From assembly GCF_900166635.1 (NCBI RefSeq), contig NZ_LT800497.1, positions 407,281-471,280 of the forward strand: a stretch of DNA of 64,000 nucleotides, written 5' to 3'. The notes beneath the pieces are model-generated. The model saw nothing but the letters and a program-made list of their open reading frames with translations, was not told where the DNA came from and did no database searches. The position numbers were made by a program, and so were the translations under genes. The first letter of the stretch is position 1, and every line of letters starts with the position of its first letter. Below are positions 26,547-35,462 of this stretch, piece after piece. The stretch comes from Oceanobacillus timonensis. Its GTDB lineage: Bacteria; Bacillota; Bacilli; Bacillales; Amphibacillaceae.

Positions 26547-26701
26547 TTATTTCCCCCTTTTTTAATGGATGGTATCGCAGTGTAATACGCTGTAAAACGC
26601 TTATTTCAAAAAAGAAGAAGCGCGAACATTTTAAGCGGGAAACCAACAGCCAAATATGAAACGATTTGCTCTCCTTTATTGAAAAAGAGAGACATTGCTG
26701 C

Positions 26702-27493
26702 TTACCCTTTTAAATAATGATAGATATGTAATCCTGTTTTTTGATGAAATTGCTGTCCATGTCCGTTATTTGTCCAGCCTTCTGTAAGTACAACAGCTTT
26801 GAGAAGTTTATCTGCTGTTTGAAATATAGCGGCATCATGTTCTGCTCTGTTCAGTTCTCCTGTTTTATGAAATGCCCTGATAGTATGATCATAGGAAGTG
26901 TAGGCAGTCAGTTTATTATTTAATTGCTGGTTTCCCAGGATAGTTAACATTTTTTCTTGTGCGTACGATGACAGGATGTCATTTGGTTCCGTAAAGAAAT
27001 CAAGCAGGTGCATCACATCATAGCAGGTTGTCTTATTCTCGAGACCATGTTTGATAGCTTCTTCATCCATCAGTTTTCGCTCTAATGTTGTCTGTTTACA
27101 ACCTATTGTTTGAATAAATACATGTATGTTATCCAATCCGATATAATCTATCAATACGTTTGTTGCGGTATTGTCCGAGACAATAATCATTAATTCAAGC
27201 AGCTGCTGATATGTATACGTCTGTTTATCAGATAAGTAAGGAATAACCCCTGCACCGCCTGCCATATCAGAAGAAGAGATACAGACCTGTCTGGATAAAT
27301 CAAGATTTCCTTTTTCTTCTTCATAATAGGCAGCAGCAAGAATAAACAGTTTAATAATGCTGGCTGCACGCACCTCTTCTTTGTGATGAAAAGCGATTTC
27401 TTCGTCACCTGCACGTATGAAATAACAAATCTTTATTGGTGGTAACGGCTTGATAGAATCAATGGCATGCTTTAACAAAGTAAGGGGAAACAT
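26702..27493 (-). CDS. class A beta-lactamase-like serine hydrolase
   Basis: A 263-residue protein with the penicillin-binding/class A fold: nucleophile motif SIIK (SxxK), second motif SDN (IIVSDNTATN) and third motif KTG (FHKTGEL). The omega-loop reads TTLERKLMDEEA instead of the ExxLN stretch that holds catalytic Glu166, so classic beta-lactamase activity is unlikely; many Bacillaceae homologues are of this type. No signal peptide follows the chosen start, so it may be cytoplasmic or poorly exported. A longer frame starting at 27607 would add a hydrophobic stretch (ALFVLLDYFLNMPNIIII) but has no ribosome site; AAGAGGTGAT sits before 27493. Confidence 0.78.
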   Translation of the reverse strand: MFPLTLLKHAIDSIKPLPPIKICYFIRAGDEEIAFHHKEEVRAASIIKLFILAAAYYEEEKGNLDLSRQVCISSSDMAGGAGVIPYLSDKQTYTYQQLLELMIIVSDNTATNVLIDYIGLDNIHVFIQTIGCKQTTLERKLMDEEAIKHGLENKTTCYDVMHLLDFFTEPNDILSSYAQEKMLTILGNQQLNNKLTAYTSYDHTIRAFHKTGELNRAEHDAAIFQTADKLLKAVVLTEGWTNNGHGQQFHQKTGLHIYHYLKG

Positions 27494-27642
27494 GTTATCA
27501 CCTCTTAATGAAGAATGGATAATTATAATATTAGGCATATTCAAAAAATAGTCAAGCAATACAAATAAAGCGAGACTTCCTTCAATGGAGAATACTTTCA
27601 TCTCCACTGATAAGGGAACAAAGGCTGCGGTCGTGATGTCGT

Positions 27643-27863
27643 AGGACTGGGACTGGGGCGAGTAAGCGCAGCCCCAGTGGGAAGACCCCGCAGGAAAAAA
27701 GCGAACTTCTTTTTTTACCCGCGGGGCATAAGAGCGACTTTAGCTCTGTCTGCGCCTTTCGGCTTGCCAATCGCTAAGTCTCCTTTACCGAGGAGGAGTG
27801 AGCTCGGGGCCCGCGGAAAGCGGAGTGTTTTTCCGTAGCGGCCATATTAACCTGACAACATTG
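27643..27863. repeat. dispersed repeat, copy C (half element, inverted, rearranged)
   Basis: Relative to copy A it runs in the opposite direction. Its right end carries the intact terminal repeat (TTAACCTGACAACATTG, 27847-27863). The A-run hairpin half is present, but the other terminal repeat is missing. About 70 bases containing an AGAGC/GCTCT hairpin are inserted between the CTTCTTTTTTT block and the CCGAGGAGGAGTG block. It ends in the usual CTGGGACTGGGGCGAGTAAG flank. Confidence 0.75.
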
Positions 27864-27990
27864 CTGCGCTTACTCGCCCCAGCCAATTACACTGCGATAA
27901 AAGACCTGGATATGCAGGTGGGATGACTTTTTACAATACAAACAACATATATTAGGGGTTGGAAATGATAAAATATTTTCATATTTTAAA

Positions 27991-28049
27991 ATGTAATCGT
28001 TTCCCGTTTTAAGAATAATTTGACGGATATGTTACTTATATTGTAAAAT
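27991..28049 (+). promoter_or_regulatory. TRAP operon promoter with a cre-like site
   Basis: ATGTAATCGTTTCCCG (27991-28006) matches the CcpA cre consensus at all but the last two positions. Downstream, TTGACG (28020-28025) and TAAAAT (28044-28049), 18 bases apart, form a plausible sigma-A promoter. Together they suggest carbon-catabolite control of uptake. Confidence 0.45.
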
Positions 28050-28091
28050 TGTTTCAAGTACTTTACTTTATTGTAATAAGGGGGATTTTAG

Positions 28092-29075
28092 ATGAAAAAG
28101 AAGTGGTTAAGCCCGCTCGCACTTATTTTTGCAGTATTGTTATTTTTAGCAGCCTGTGGAGGCGATGACAGTGAAGGCGGTGAAGAGGCTGGAGATCCAA
28201 GCACAGATCCGGAAATGATTCAAATCGCTACTGGCGGGACAAGTGGAACCTATTATCCGCTTGGAGGGGAAATGGCTTCCATTATTTCTGATAATACAGA
28301 TGTATCAGCTGATGCTATTTCTTCCAATGCTTCTGCAGAAAATGTGCTGTCTTTAGAAAATGGTGATATAGAAATTGCTTTTGTACAAACAGATGTGGTA
28401 GCACATGGCGTTGAAGGAATTAATGCTTTTGAAGATGAAACTGTAGAAAATGTACAGGCAATGGGATCTTTATACCCGGAGACGATTCAAATTGTAACAA
28501 CAGATGATACTGGAATCGAGTCTGTGGAAGATCTTGAAGGAATGACCGTTTCTGTCGGTGCTCCTGGTTCAGGAACATACATTAACGCAGAGCAGATTTT
28601 AGAAGTACATGGCATGTCAATAGACGACATTGATGCACAGAATCTGGATTTTGATGAATCTACTGGTGGTATCCAAGACGGTAACATTGATGCTGCGTTT
28701 ATAACAGCTGGAACGCCGACTGGTGCAGTGGAAGGGTTGACCGCTTCTGTAGATGTCTCTATTGTTCCGCTTGAACAAGATAAAATTGATGAGCTTATCG
28801 ATGCATATCCTTATTATGCTGAAGATACGGTTGAGGAAGGCACTTATGGGTTGGATGAAGACGTGGGGACAGTTGCAGTATTGGCAGCGTTGGCAGTGAA
28901 TAGCTCTTTGTCGGAAGACCTTGTTTACGAAATGACAAAAGCCATCTATGAAAATGCTGAAGGAATGGCGCATGATAAAGCGTCCTTTATTACACCAGAT
29001 TCTGCATTAGAAGGAATTGATATCGAGGTGCATCCTGGTGCGCAGAAATACTTTGATGAAGAGGGTATTGAATAA
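28092..29075 (+). CDS. TAXI-family TRAP transporter substrate-binding lipoprotein
   Basis: A 327-residue extracellular solute-binding protein. The lipoprotein signal ends in LFLAACGG, with lipidation of the Cys at residue 22, and is followed by an acidic linker. The body begins with IQIATGGTSGTYYPLGGEMASII, the signature of TAXI (TRAP-associated immunogenic) receptors, and ENVLSLENGDIEIAFVQTD follows. Ligands of such receptors are usually dicarboxylates or glutamate-like; the actual ligand is unknown. It is the first gene of the transport operon, separated from the next by a partial terminator. Confidence 0.93.
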   Translation: MKKKWLSPLALIFAVLLFLAACGGDDSEGGEEAGDPSTDPEMIQIATGGTSGTYYPLGGEMASIISDNTDVSADAISSNASAENVLSLENGDIEIAFVQTDVVAHGVEGINAFEDETVENVQAMGSLYPETIQIVTTDDTGIESVEDLEGMTVSVGAPGSGTYINAEQILEVHGMSIDDIDAQNLDFDESTGGIQDGNIDAAFITAGTPTGAVEGLTASVDVSIVPLEQDKIDELIDAYPYYAEDTVEEGTYGLDEDVGTVAVLAALAVNSSLSEDLVYEMTKAIYENAEGMAHDKASFITPDSALEGIDIEVHPGAQKYFDEEGIE

Positions 29076-29088
29076 TTAAAAGGAATAC

Positions 29089-29135
29089 AGCCGGCTCCAC
29101 CCAGAAACTGCAGGGATAGGCTGCCGGCTTTTTTT
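29089..29135 (+). terminator. intra-operon terminator/attenuator
   Basis: AGCCGGC (29089-29095) and GCCGGCT (29123-29129) pair across a long loop and are followed by a T-run. It lies between the binding-protein gene and the membrane genes and could lower expression of the latter. Confidence 0.7.
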
Positions 29136-29167
29136 AAATGAAGTTTGTAAAATTAGGTGATGCTAAA

Positions 29168-29710
29168 ATGCGGAGAAAGTGGGTAAAAACCCTTCTTTTA
29201 TTCCTTTTAATTGGAGGAGGAATTGGACTAGGCGTGAATTATCCGATTCAGACAGCGTTGGTTTTTAACGAAGGTGAATCAGGAGAATTCACGGCTTTTT
29301 TACCTTTGAAAGAAAATGATCATTTCTCAATTACTTTCACCCACTCCATTCATTTAACAGATGTTGTGGAGAAATATAGAGTAACAGAGGATTTTATGAT
29401 AGAGCAATACGAAATTATTTATGAAGAATTCGGTGTGGGTATGCCGAATAATGCAGGTGAAGGGGAAGAATTTGTCTATGAGGATGGGAAATATCATATA
29501 AAAAATATGGAACATCAATTTGAATCGATAAACATCCGTAATGGAAAAGTTGTTTCCAATCATCGTTTAGCTTGGATGGATAAAAAACAAGTCAAGGAAT
29601 GTTGTGAAGTCCCTTTTAATGATTATTTTGTGCCTGGAGATTGGTATAAAGTGAAAATAGATAAGATAACATTGCTTGATTATTGGAAAGGAGAGAGGAT
29701 CAGTGAGTGA
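29168..29710 (+). CDS. DUF1850 protein of the TRAP operon
   Basis: A 180-residue protein with one N-terminal membrane helix (TLLLFLLIGGGIGLGV) and an extracytoplasmic domain starting FSITFTHSIHLTDVVEKYRV, the signature of DUF1850. This family is almost always encoded between TAXI receptors and fused TRAP permeases; its role is unknown. The ATG at 29168 has AGGTGA upstream and is preferred to the ATG at 29138. The stop overlaps the next gene by 8 bases. Confidence 0.85.
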   Translation: MRRKWVKTLLLFLLIGGGIGLGVNYPIQTALVFNEGESGEFTAFLPLKENDHFSITFTHSIHLTDVVEKYRVTEDFMIEQYEIIYEEFGVGMPNNAGEGEEFVYEDGKYHIKNMEHQFESINIRNGKVVSNHRLAWMDKKQVKECCEVPFNDYFVPGDWYKVKIDKITLLDYWKGERISE

Positions 29711-31697
29711 AAAAGAAAAGGATCAGCTTTCAGAAAAAGAACAGCAGGAATTGTTGGAGAAGTATGATGCAGAATCAAAAACCAGAAATTTAAAGGGCAA
29801 GCTATACCATGTTATCTTTCTTGGGTTAATTGCCTTTTCTGTATTTCAATTATATACTGGGATTTTTGGTCAATTGACTGCTTATATTCAACGAACCATT
29901 CACTTAGGATTTGCGCTTTCACTTATTTTCCTATTATTTCCGGCTGCCCGAGGAATGAAGAAGGATAAAATTCCCTGGTATGATTATATTTTAATGCTGT
30001 TATCTATTCTTGTCTGCGGATATTGGCCGGTATATTATGATACATTAGTTCAGCAGTTTGGCGGGATTTCTGCCATGCAAATGGTCGTAGGGGGTCTCGG
30101 AATTCTGCTTGTGTTAGAAGCAGCGAGACGTGCGGTAGGTCTGCCAATTATCATTATTGCTCTATTGTTTCTTGGTTATGCACTTCTTGGGCCGAACATA
30201 CCAGGAATGTTTGCGCATGCGGGCCTTTCGCTGGAACAGCTTATTCAATCGATGTTCTTTACGACAGAAGGTATTTTGGGCACACCATTGCAGGTATCGT
30301 CTACATATATATTCTTATTCCTTTTATTCGGTGCATTTTTAGTGCAGACAGGAGTAGGGAATTATTTCAATGATTTAGCGATATCCATAGCTGGTAAAAG
30401 AGTAGGTGGGCCTGCGAAAGTAGCTATTTTCTCAAGTGCATTAAACGGAACAATTTCAGGAAGTTCTGTTGCGAATACAGTAACAACAGGTTCTTATACC
30501 ATTCCTATGATGAAAAAATTAGGGTATCGTAAGAACTTTGCAGGTGCTGTAGAAGCCGCTTCTTCTACAGGTGGTCAAATTATGCCGCCGATTATGGGGG
30601 CTGCCGCCTTTTTAATGATTGAATTTGCAGGAGAAAGCTATTGGAATATCGCCAAAGCAGCTGTTATTCCAGCAGCATTATATTTTGCGGGAATTTGGAT
30701 AATGACCCATCTTGAAGCAAAACGGACCGGTTTAACTGGTTTATCGGATGAGGAGATACCGAGTAAAATATCCGTTTTAAAAAAGATTCATCTATTGCTG
30801 CCGATCGTAGCTATTGTTTATTTCTTATTTATCGGCGTGAGTGTAGAGAGGGCTGCTATTTATGGGATTGTAACGACGATTATTGTCAGCCTGTTCCGGA
30901 AAGATACGAGAATTACGCCGGCTAAATTTATTGTTGCTTTAGAACAAGGGGCTAGAACTGCATTAGGTGTTGCTGCTGCGACAGCATGTGCCGGTATTAT
31001 TGTGGGCGTAGTGACGAGAACAGGTTTAGGCCTGAAACTGGGTAATAGCTTAGTATCGATTGCCGGTACTATTGCTACCTCACCGGAAACCCAGTTGATG
31101 CTGACATTGGTATTTACGATGATTACCTCGATTATTATCGGCATGGGTTCTCCGACAACAGCGAACTATATTATTACATCAACAATTGCTTTACCGGCAA
31201 TTGTTGCGCTGAATGATAATTTGGATGTGGCAATTCCACTGCTAGCAGCGCATATGTTTGTATTCTATTTTGGAATAATGGCAGATATTACGCCTCCGGT
31301 AGCATTAGCTGCCTTTGCGGCGACCGGGATTTCCGGGGGAGAACCGATACGTACTGGTGGTAATGCTGCCAGGTTAGCTATTGCCGCATTTATTATTCCA
31401 TATATGTTTGTATTGAACCCGACCCTGCTGATGATAGACGCTACCGTATTCGAGATTATATTCTCCTTTCTCACAGCTATCCTTGGAATGATAGCGATAG
31501 GTGCTGGGATGATTGGATACTGGTATCGCAAAATCAAATGGTTTGAGCGCATTTTAGCTGTTGTAACCGGCCTGATGCTGATTTATCCGGAAGGGTACTC
31601 CGATACCATTGGTTTTGTATTATTTGCTATTCAGTTAGTGATTCAATTTATGTCAAGAGATAAAAATACGCAACGCAGTAAAGCACAAGTAAGTTAA
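29703..31697 (+). CDS. fused TRAP transporter permease (DctQ-DctM type, TAXI group)
   Basis: A 664-residue protein with the small (4-helix) and large (12-helix) TRAP membrane subunits in one chain, driving solute uptake with an ion gradient. Seen are the short charged N-terminus, YHVIFLGLIAFSVFQLYTGI, the large-subunit motif FSSALNGTISGSSVANTVTTGSYTIPMMKKLGY, EAASSTGGQIMPPIMGAAAFLM, and the second half GMGSPTTANYI and MADITPPVALAAFAATGISG. The start is GTG at 29703 because AAAGGAGAG lies 8 bases upstream. It is the last gene of the operon. Confidence 0.93.
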   Translation: MSEKEKDQLSEKEQQELLEKYDAESKTRNLKGKLYHVIFLGLIAFSVFQLYTGIFGQLTAYIQRTIHLGFALSLIFLLFPAARGMKKDKIPWYDYILMLLSILVCGYWPVYYDTLVQQFGGISAMQMVVGGLGILLVLEAARRAVGLPIIIIALLFLGYALLGPNIPGMFAHAGLSLEQLIQSMFFTTEGILGTPLQVSSTYIFLFLLFGAFLVQTGVGNYFNDLAISIAGKRVGGPAKVAIFSSALNGTISGSSVANTVTTGSYTIPMMKKLGYRKNFAGAVEAASSTGGQIMPPIMGAAAFLMIEFAGESYWNIAKAAVIPAALYFAGIWIMTHLEAKRTGLTGLSDEEIPSKISVLKKIHLLLPIVAIVYFLFIGVSVERAAIYGIVTTIIVSLFRKDTRITPAKFIVALEQGARTALGVAAATACAGIIVGVVTRTGLGLKLGNSLVSIAGTIATSPETQLMLTLVFTMITSIIIGMGSPTTANYIITSTIALPAIVALNDNLDVAIPLLAAHMFVFYFGIMADITPPVALAAFAATGISGGEPIRTGGNAARLAIAAFIIPYMFVLNPTLLMIDATVFEIIFSFLTAILGMIAIGAGMIGYWYRKIKWFERILAVVTGLMLIYPEGYSDTIGFVLFAIQLVIQFMSRDKNTQRSKAQVS

Positions 31698-31714
31698 AAG
31701 AAATAGCAAAAGGG

Positions 31715-31750
31715 GAAGAAGTTCTTTAAGATAAGAGCTTCTTCTTTTTT
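31715..31750 (+). terminator. TRAP operon terminator
   Basis: GAAGAAGTTCTT (31715-31726) pairs with AAGAGCTTCTTC (31733-31744), with one G-U, followed by six T. Confidence 0.88.
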
Positions 31751-31840
31751 ACTGTGAAAGCGAATGACGATAAACATCTGAAGTTTCGTTTATAATATAA
31801 TTGTAAGGAAAGAGGAAAGAAAAAACAGGAGTGTAAATCA

Positions 31841-33181
31841 ATGGCTAAGAAATATGATTTTACAGAAGGAAGTATTGGCAAAAGTCTTTTTTATTTTTCA
31901 GGACCGATTCTTTTGGCAAACCTGTTGCAGACATCGTATCAATTTGTAGATAGTCTTTGGGTCGGGAATCTGCTTGGTGCGAATGCTTTAGGAGCCGTTG
32001 CCATCTCAGGGAGTATTTTATTTGTTGTGCTCTCCTTTATCATCGGTTTAAACAATGCGGCGTTAACGATTTTATCCCAGCAAAAGGGGAAGCAGAATGA
32101 AGACGGGTTAAAGCGTTACTTGAATGCTTTTGTTGTTCTTATGACAAGTATTGCGCTTGTACTTGGTATATCCGGAACTATTTTTGCCGAGATGCTGTTG
32201 CATTTATTGGGAACGCCGGAAGTAATGGTGGCAGATGCAGCTACTTATCTGCGGATTAACTTTATCGGAATTCTTTTATTATTTGGTTACAACTTTATCA
32301 GCACGGTGCTGCGCTCGATTGGAGACAGTAAGACACCGCTATATTTTGTGACAACAGCTGTGTTATTGAATACAATCTTGGATCCGCTTTTTATTCATGT
32401 ATTTGGTTGGGGGATCATAGGAGCAGGCTACGCTACTGTAATATCGCAAGGTTTTTCCTTTTTAATCGGACTCTTTTATATTCTAAAGAAAAATTTAGCG
32501 CCGTTTACGGTACCAAGTTTGCCAAAATGGAAAGAGATTAAATTAATTTTGCATATTGGTATCCCTTCCAGTCTGCAGATGGCTGTCATTTCCGCTGGAG
32601 CAGCAGCAATTATCGGTGTAGTGGCTGGACATGGAGAAGCAGTCGTTTCGGGATATAGTGCGGCACAGCGTCTGGACAGTTTATTAATGTTGCCTGCGCA
32701 TGCTTTAAGTATTGCTATTTCCAGTATGGCAGGTCAGAATATTGGTGCGCAAAACAGGGCAAGAGTCAGAGATGTAGCGAAGTACGGTGTGATTTATAAT
32801 TTTCTTATTATGCTTTTTATCGGCATTATCGTGGCCATTTTTGCTGAATTTGGTGTAAGATTATTTATTCAGGATGAAGCATCTGTCCGATTTGGAACAT
32901 TATATCTTCAGATTGTTGCATTATGCTATCCATTTTTAGGAATCAATTTTATTTTGAACGGAGTTGTTCGTGCAGCAGGAGCAATGTATCCAATTTTGAT
33001 ATTAAATATTATTTCTTTCTGGATACTGCGCTATCCCCTAGCTGCTTTGTTCTCCCATCTATTTGGTGAAACCGGTATTGCCATCGGTGTAGGAGCAAGC
33101 TTTATCCTCAGCAGTATTGCTGCTGTCCTGTATTATCGTTTTGGAAAGTGGAGAGAAAAGAACTTATTTGCAGATGCTTAA
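31841..33181 (+). CDS. MATE-family multidrug/sodium efflux protein
   Basis: A 446-residue membrane protein with twelve predicted helices and the two-fold MATE repeat. Typical elements are FSGPILLANLLQTSYQFVDSLWVGNLLGANALGAVAISG in helix 1, NAALTILSQQKGK, DPLFIHVFGWGIIGAGYATVISQG, and the second-repeat GAAAIIGVVAGHGEAVVSGYSAAQRLDSLLMLPAHALSIAISSMAGQNIGA. It exports cationic compounds in exchange for H+ or Na+; the substrate is unknown. A GGAGTG ribosome site precedes the ATG. Two small genes follow within 16 bases and by overlap. Confidence 0.92.
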   Translation: MAKKYDFTEGSIGKSLFYFSGPILLANLLQTSYQFVDSLWVGNLLGANALGAVAISGSILFVVLSFIIGLNNAALTILSQQKGKQNEDGLKRYLNAFVVLMTSIALVLGISGTIFAEMLLHLLGTPEVMVADAATYLRINFIGILLLFGYNFISTVLRSIGDSKTPLYFVTTAVLLNTILDPLFIHVFGWGIIGAGYATVISQGFSFLIGLFYILKKNLAPFTVPSLPKWKEIKLILHIGIPSSLQMAVISAGAAAIIGVVAGHGEAVVSGYSAAQRLDSLLMLPAHALSIAISSMAGQNIGAQNRARVRDVAKYGVIYNFLIMLFIGIIVAIFAEFGVRLFIQDEASVRFGTLYLQIVALCYPFLGINFILNGVVRAAGAMYPILILNIISFWILRYPLAALFSHLFGETGIAIGVGASFILSSIAAVLYYRFGKWREKNLFADA

Positions 33182-33197
33182 GGTAGGGGGATAATAA

Positions 33198-33623
33198 ATG
33201 ATCTGGTTCATCGGTTTGGTATCTGGCTTTGTACTCGGCGGTTTCTTGTATATATTGCAGCAATGGACTGCCATTCCTGTTTATACGCTGCTGATGAATG
33301 TGGATTATTTTCCTGTTCTTGGCGAGATGGATTTACCAGGTTGGTTAGCATTTTCTTTCCATCTGATTGTTTCAGTGGCAGTTGTCCAGCTTCTCTATTT
33401 CATATTAAAAAAGAAAAAAATGGAACGGAAGCTGCTGCCTTATGTCGTTTGTAATGCTGCAATCGGTCTGCTTATTTTTCCTGCCACGATACTATCTGAC
33501 AGAACTCCGGAAATAGACAATACAGGAGCATGGCTTATTTGGATTGCCGGACATATCGTATATGGTTTTTCTATATGGGGGATGCTGAAGACAGGTGAAC
33601 GGTTAAAGGAGAACAATGAATGA
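33198..33623 (+). CDS. small four-helix membrane protein, unknown
   Basis: A 141-residue protein with four hydrophobic segments (about 1-20, 45-66, 75-95 and 105-130) and basic loops (KKKKMERK). I recognise no family. A GGGGG-type site precedes the ATG, 16 bases after the MATE stop, and the stop codon overlaps the next start (ATGA), so all three are probably one transcription unit. Confidence 0.65.
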   Translation: MIWFIGLVSGFVLGGFLYILQQWTAIPVYTLLMNVDYFPVLGEMDLPGWLAFSFHLIVSVAVVQLLYFILKKKKMERKLLPYVVCNAAIGLLIFPATILSDRTPEIDNTGAWLIWIAGHIVYGFSIWGMLKTGERLKENNE

Positions 33624-34270
33624 AACGAAGAAGATTGCGTCATATCAAAGAATTATTGAAATATATTGTAGTTATCGGATTTGTTTTTATATTTATTTTC
33701 ATTTTCCTTTCTTTGCTGGTCAATAATATGAATGATAGTGCAGAACAGGAGTCTAAAGAGCCCCGGCCGTCCTTAAGCCAACAAATGTGGGAGTACAAAC
33801 CGCTTGTTGAAAAATATGCAAAACAGCACGGAATGGAAGAACAGACGAATACCATTCTTGCTATTATCATGCAGGAGTCAGGAGGAAACGGGACAGATCC
33901 AATGCAATCATCTGAAAGTCTGTGTGGTGAAAAAGGATGTATTGATGACCCGGAAGAATCTATTGAGCAGGGAATATCCTTTTTTGCCTGGATATATCAA
34001 CAAGCAGAAGAAGATGAAGCATTAGCGGTACAAGCGTATAATTTTGGTCCGGGCTTCATTGATTATGTACGGGAAACGGAAGAAAATTATTCGGAAGAAG
34101 CTGCGATTGCTTATTCCCGGCAAATGTATGAAGAAGCAGGAAAAGAAAGCTCTGTTTACGGCTGTCGCAGAGAGGAAGCGGAAGAATTGGATGCTTGTTA
34201 CGGCGACATCTACTATGTCTCTTCTGTAATGTCTTATAAGGAAGCAATAGAAATAGAACAGGAAAACTGA
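33620..34270 (+). CDS. membrane-anchored lysozyme-like muramidase/transglycosylase
   Basis: A 216-residue protein with one N-terminal anchor helix (YIVVIGFVFIFIFIFLSLLV, about 15-34) and an extracellular lysozyme-like domain of the type found at the N-terminus of CwlT. EYKPLVEKYAKQHGMEEQTNTILAIIMQESGGNG carries the catalytic Glu (MQESGG). SIEQGISFFAWIYQQA and ALAVQAYNFGPGFIDYV follow. It probably cuts the glycan strands of peptidoglycan. It has no peptidase half, unlike CwlT. It overlaps the upstream gene by 4 bases. Confidence 0.82.
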   Translation: MKRRRLRHIKELLKYIVVIGFVFIFIFIFLSLLVNNMNDSAEQESKEPRPSLSQQMWEYKPLVEKYAKQHGMEEQTNTILAIIMQESGGNGTDPMQSSESLCGEKGCIDDPEESIEQGISFFAWIYQQAEEDEALAVQAYNFGPGFIDYVRETEENYSEEAAIAYSRQMYEEAGKESSVYGCRREEAEELDACYGDIYYVSSVMSYKEAIEIEQEN

Positions 34271-34285
34271 TATGATAATAGTATG

Positions 34286-34314
34286 GAAAATAATTCTCTT
34301 ATAGAATTATTTTC
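34286..34314 (+). terminator. AT-rich hairpin after the lysozyme-like gene
   Basis: Perfect 12-base arms GAAAATAATTCT and AGAATTATTTTC enclose five bases. It is a weak terminator by composition. Confidence 0.5.
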
Positions 34315-34444
34315 TACATACAAAGGTTGTCATATCTTTTTGCGTGAGGAAAGAGCGATATTGTCCAAGTTATTTTTGGGATAATTAACTGATGATTTTG
34401 ACAACAATATGTATTCTAAAAAACAAGGTGGAGGATTGATTTTC

Positions 34445-34822
34445 ATGAAAGCTATTCAAACAAGTAATGCACCAGCAGCAATTGGACCATACTCTCAAGC
34501 AATAGAGGCGGGAGATTTCCTTTATATTTCCGGACAAATTCCAATTAATCCGGAGACAAGTGAGGTAGTAGAAGGAATTGAAGCACAAACGAAACAAGTA
34601 TTAGCAAATTTACAAGCTATTTTGGATGAAGCGGGTTTGAGCTTTGCAAACGCAGTAAAATTTACGATTTTCTTAAATTCCATGGAAGATTTCGCTACCG
34701 TTAACGATATTTATGGGAATGCGTTAACAGAGCCTTATCCGGCACGTGCTTGTGTGGAAGTAAGCCGTCTTCCAAAGGACGTTCTTGTAGAAATGGATCT
34801 TGTAGCATACCGTAAAGCATAA
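34445..34822 (+). CDS. ridA: RidA/YjgF-family reactive-intermediate deaminase
   Basis: A 125-residue protein of the RidA family that hydrolyses reactive enamine/imine intermediates released by PLP enzymes such as threonine dehydratase; it forms trimers. Seen are SNAPAAIGPYSQAI, LYISGQIPINPETSEVV, the ANLQAILDEAGLSF helix, and the active-site Arg in EPYPARACVEVSRLPKDVLVEMDLVA. The start at 34445 has GGAGGA upstream. It is the orthologue type of B. subtilis YabJ, but not in the purR neighbourhood. Single gene with terminator. Confidence 0.94.
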   Translation: MKAIQTSNAPAAIGPYSQAIEAGDFLYISGQIPINPETSEVVEGIEAQTKQVLANLQAILDEAGLSFANAVKFTIFLNSMEDFATVNDIYGNALTEPYPARACVEVSRLPKDVLVEMDLVAYRKA

Positions 34823-34871
34823 TTGTTATCTCCATCTCAAAGGAATTTTCAATTATCCTTTCCTAACGTGT

Positions 34872-34914
34872 AAAAAAGAGCTTGCCGTTATTCATAAACG
34901 GCAAGCTCTTCTTT
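34872..34914. terminator. bidirectional terminator
   Basis: AAAAAAGAGCTTGCCGTT pairs with AACGGCAAGCTCTTCTTTT between convergent ridA and the DUF1450 gene. Confidence 0.9.
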
Positions 34915-35133
34915 TATCTGCAAACGTATTTTATCAAGACATTCTTCCGCTGTCTTGCCAAATACACGTTTATTATTGACTAAGGCATATGGCCGAACAG
35001 CACATAGGCCGCAAAATGACAAGCATTCATTTGTAATAACCGCCACTTCAGGGAATTCTTCTTCCAGGATGGCTTCAATATCTATCGTAGTGATGGTGTT
35101 TCCGTCACATATTTCTACGATAACGATACCCAT
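34888..35133 (-). CDS. DUF1450 (YuzB-like) cysteine-motif protein
   Basis: An 81-residue protein resembling B. subtilis YuzB. The core NECLSFCGLCAVRPYALVNNKRV keeps the family's CLSxCGxC cysteine motif and the FALVNG-type strand. It is probably a small thioredoxin-like or iron-sulfur-type fold; function unknown. The terminator hairpin overlaps its 3' end. Start at ATG 35133; a GTG 9 bases earlier is possible, as the ribosome site is weak. Confidence 0.75.
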   Translation of the reverse strand: MGIVIVEICDGNTITTIDIEAILEEEFPEVAVITNECLSFCGLCAVRPYALVNNKRVFGKTAEECLDKIRLQIKEELAVYE

Positions 35134-35462
35134 TGCTATCACTTTCTTTCTAAAAAAGGATGTTTAAAAAGCCACCAAATAATAAGCGGCGAACGCTTTA
35201 GTTGACGCAGCTTTTCCGATACTCACGTATTTAAAAGCATAGAGGAACTTCTGTTAAAATCGTCCACGTCCTGTGGACAACACAGAAGTCACCACATCCT
35301 GTGGAAGTCCGTTCGCAAAAGCTACATCGCCTTGATCTTCTTGCTTCTAATTTGGGACTGCGATTACTCGCCCCATCGAAAACCATTGGCAACTTTTTAA
35401 ACTCATATTATGATTGCTTCGCTAGTCAGTTTTAGCATAATTATAGAAACAAATCAATTTTT
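35134..35462. repeat. intergenic region with a fragment of the dispersed repeat flank
   Basis: No gene. Near 35353-35388 is TGGGACTGCGATTACTCGCCCCATCGAA, split here by description only, the same flank phrase found beside copies A and E, without the body of the element. Around 35265-35310 the phrases GTCCTGTGGA and ATCCTGTGGA repeat, suggesting a small decayed palindrome. Confidence 0.45.

Larger units (their letters stand above)
27494..28091. other. 600-base gene-free region before the TRAP operon
   Basis: It contains repeat copy C in reverse orientation and the TRAP promoter region, both listed separately. No coding potential is evident. Confidence 0.55.
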
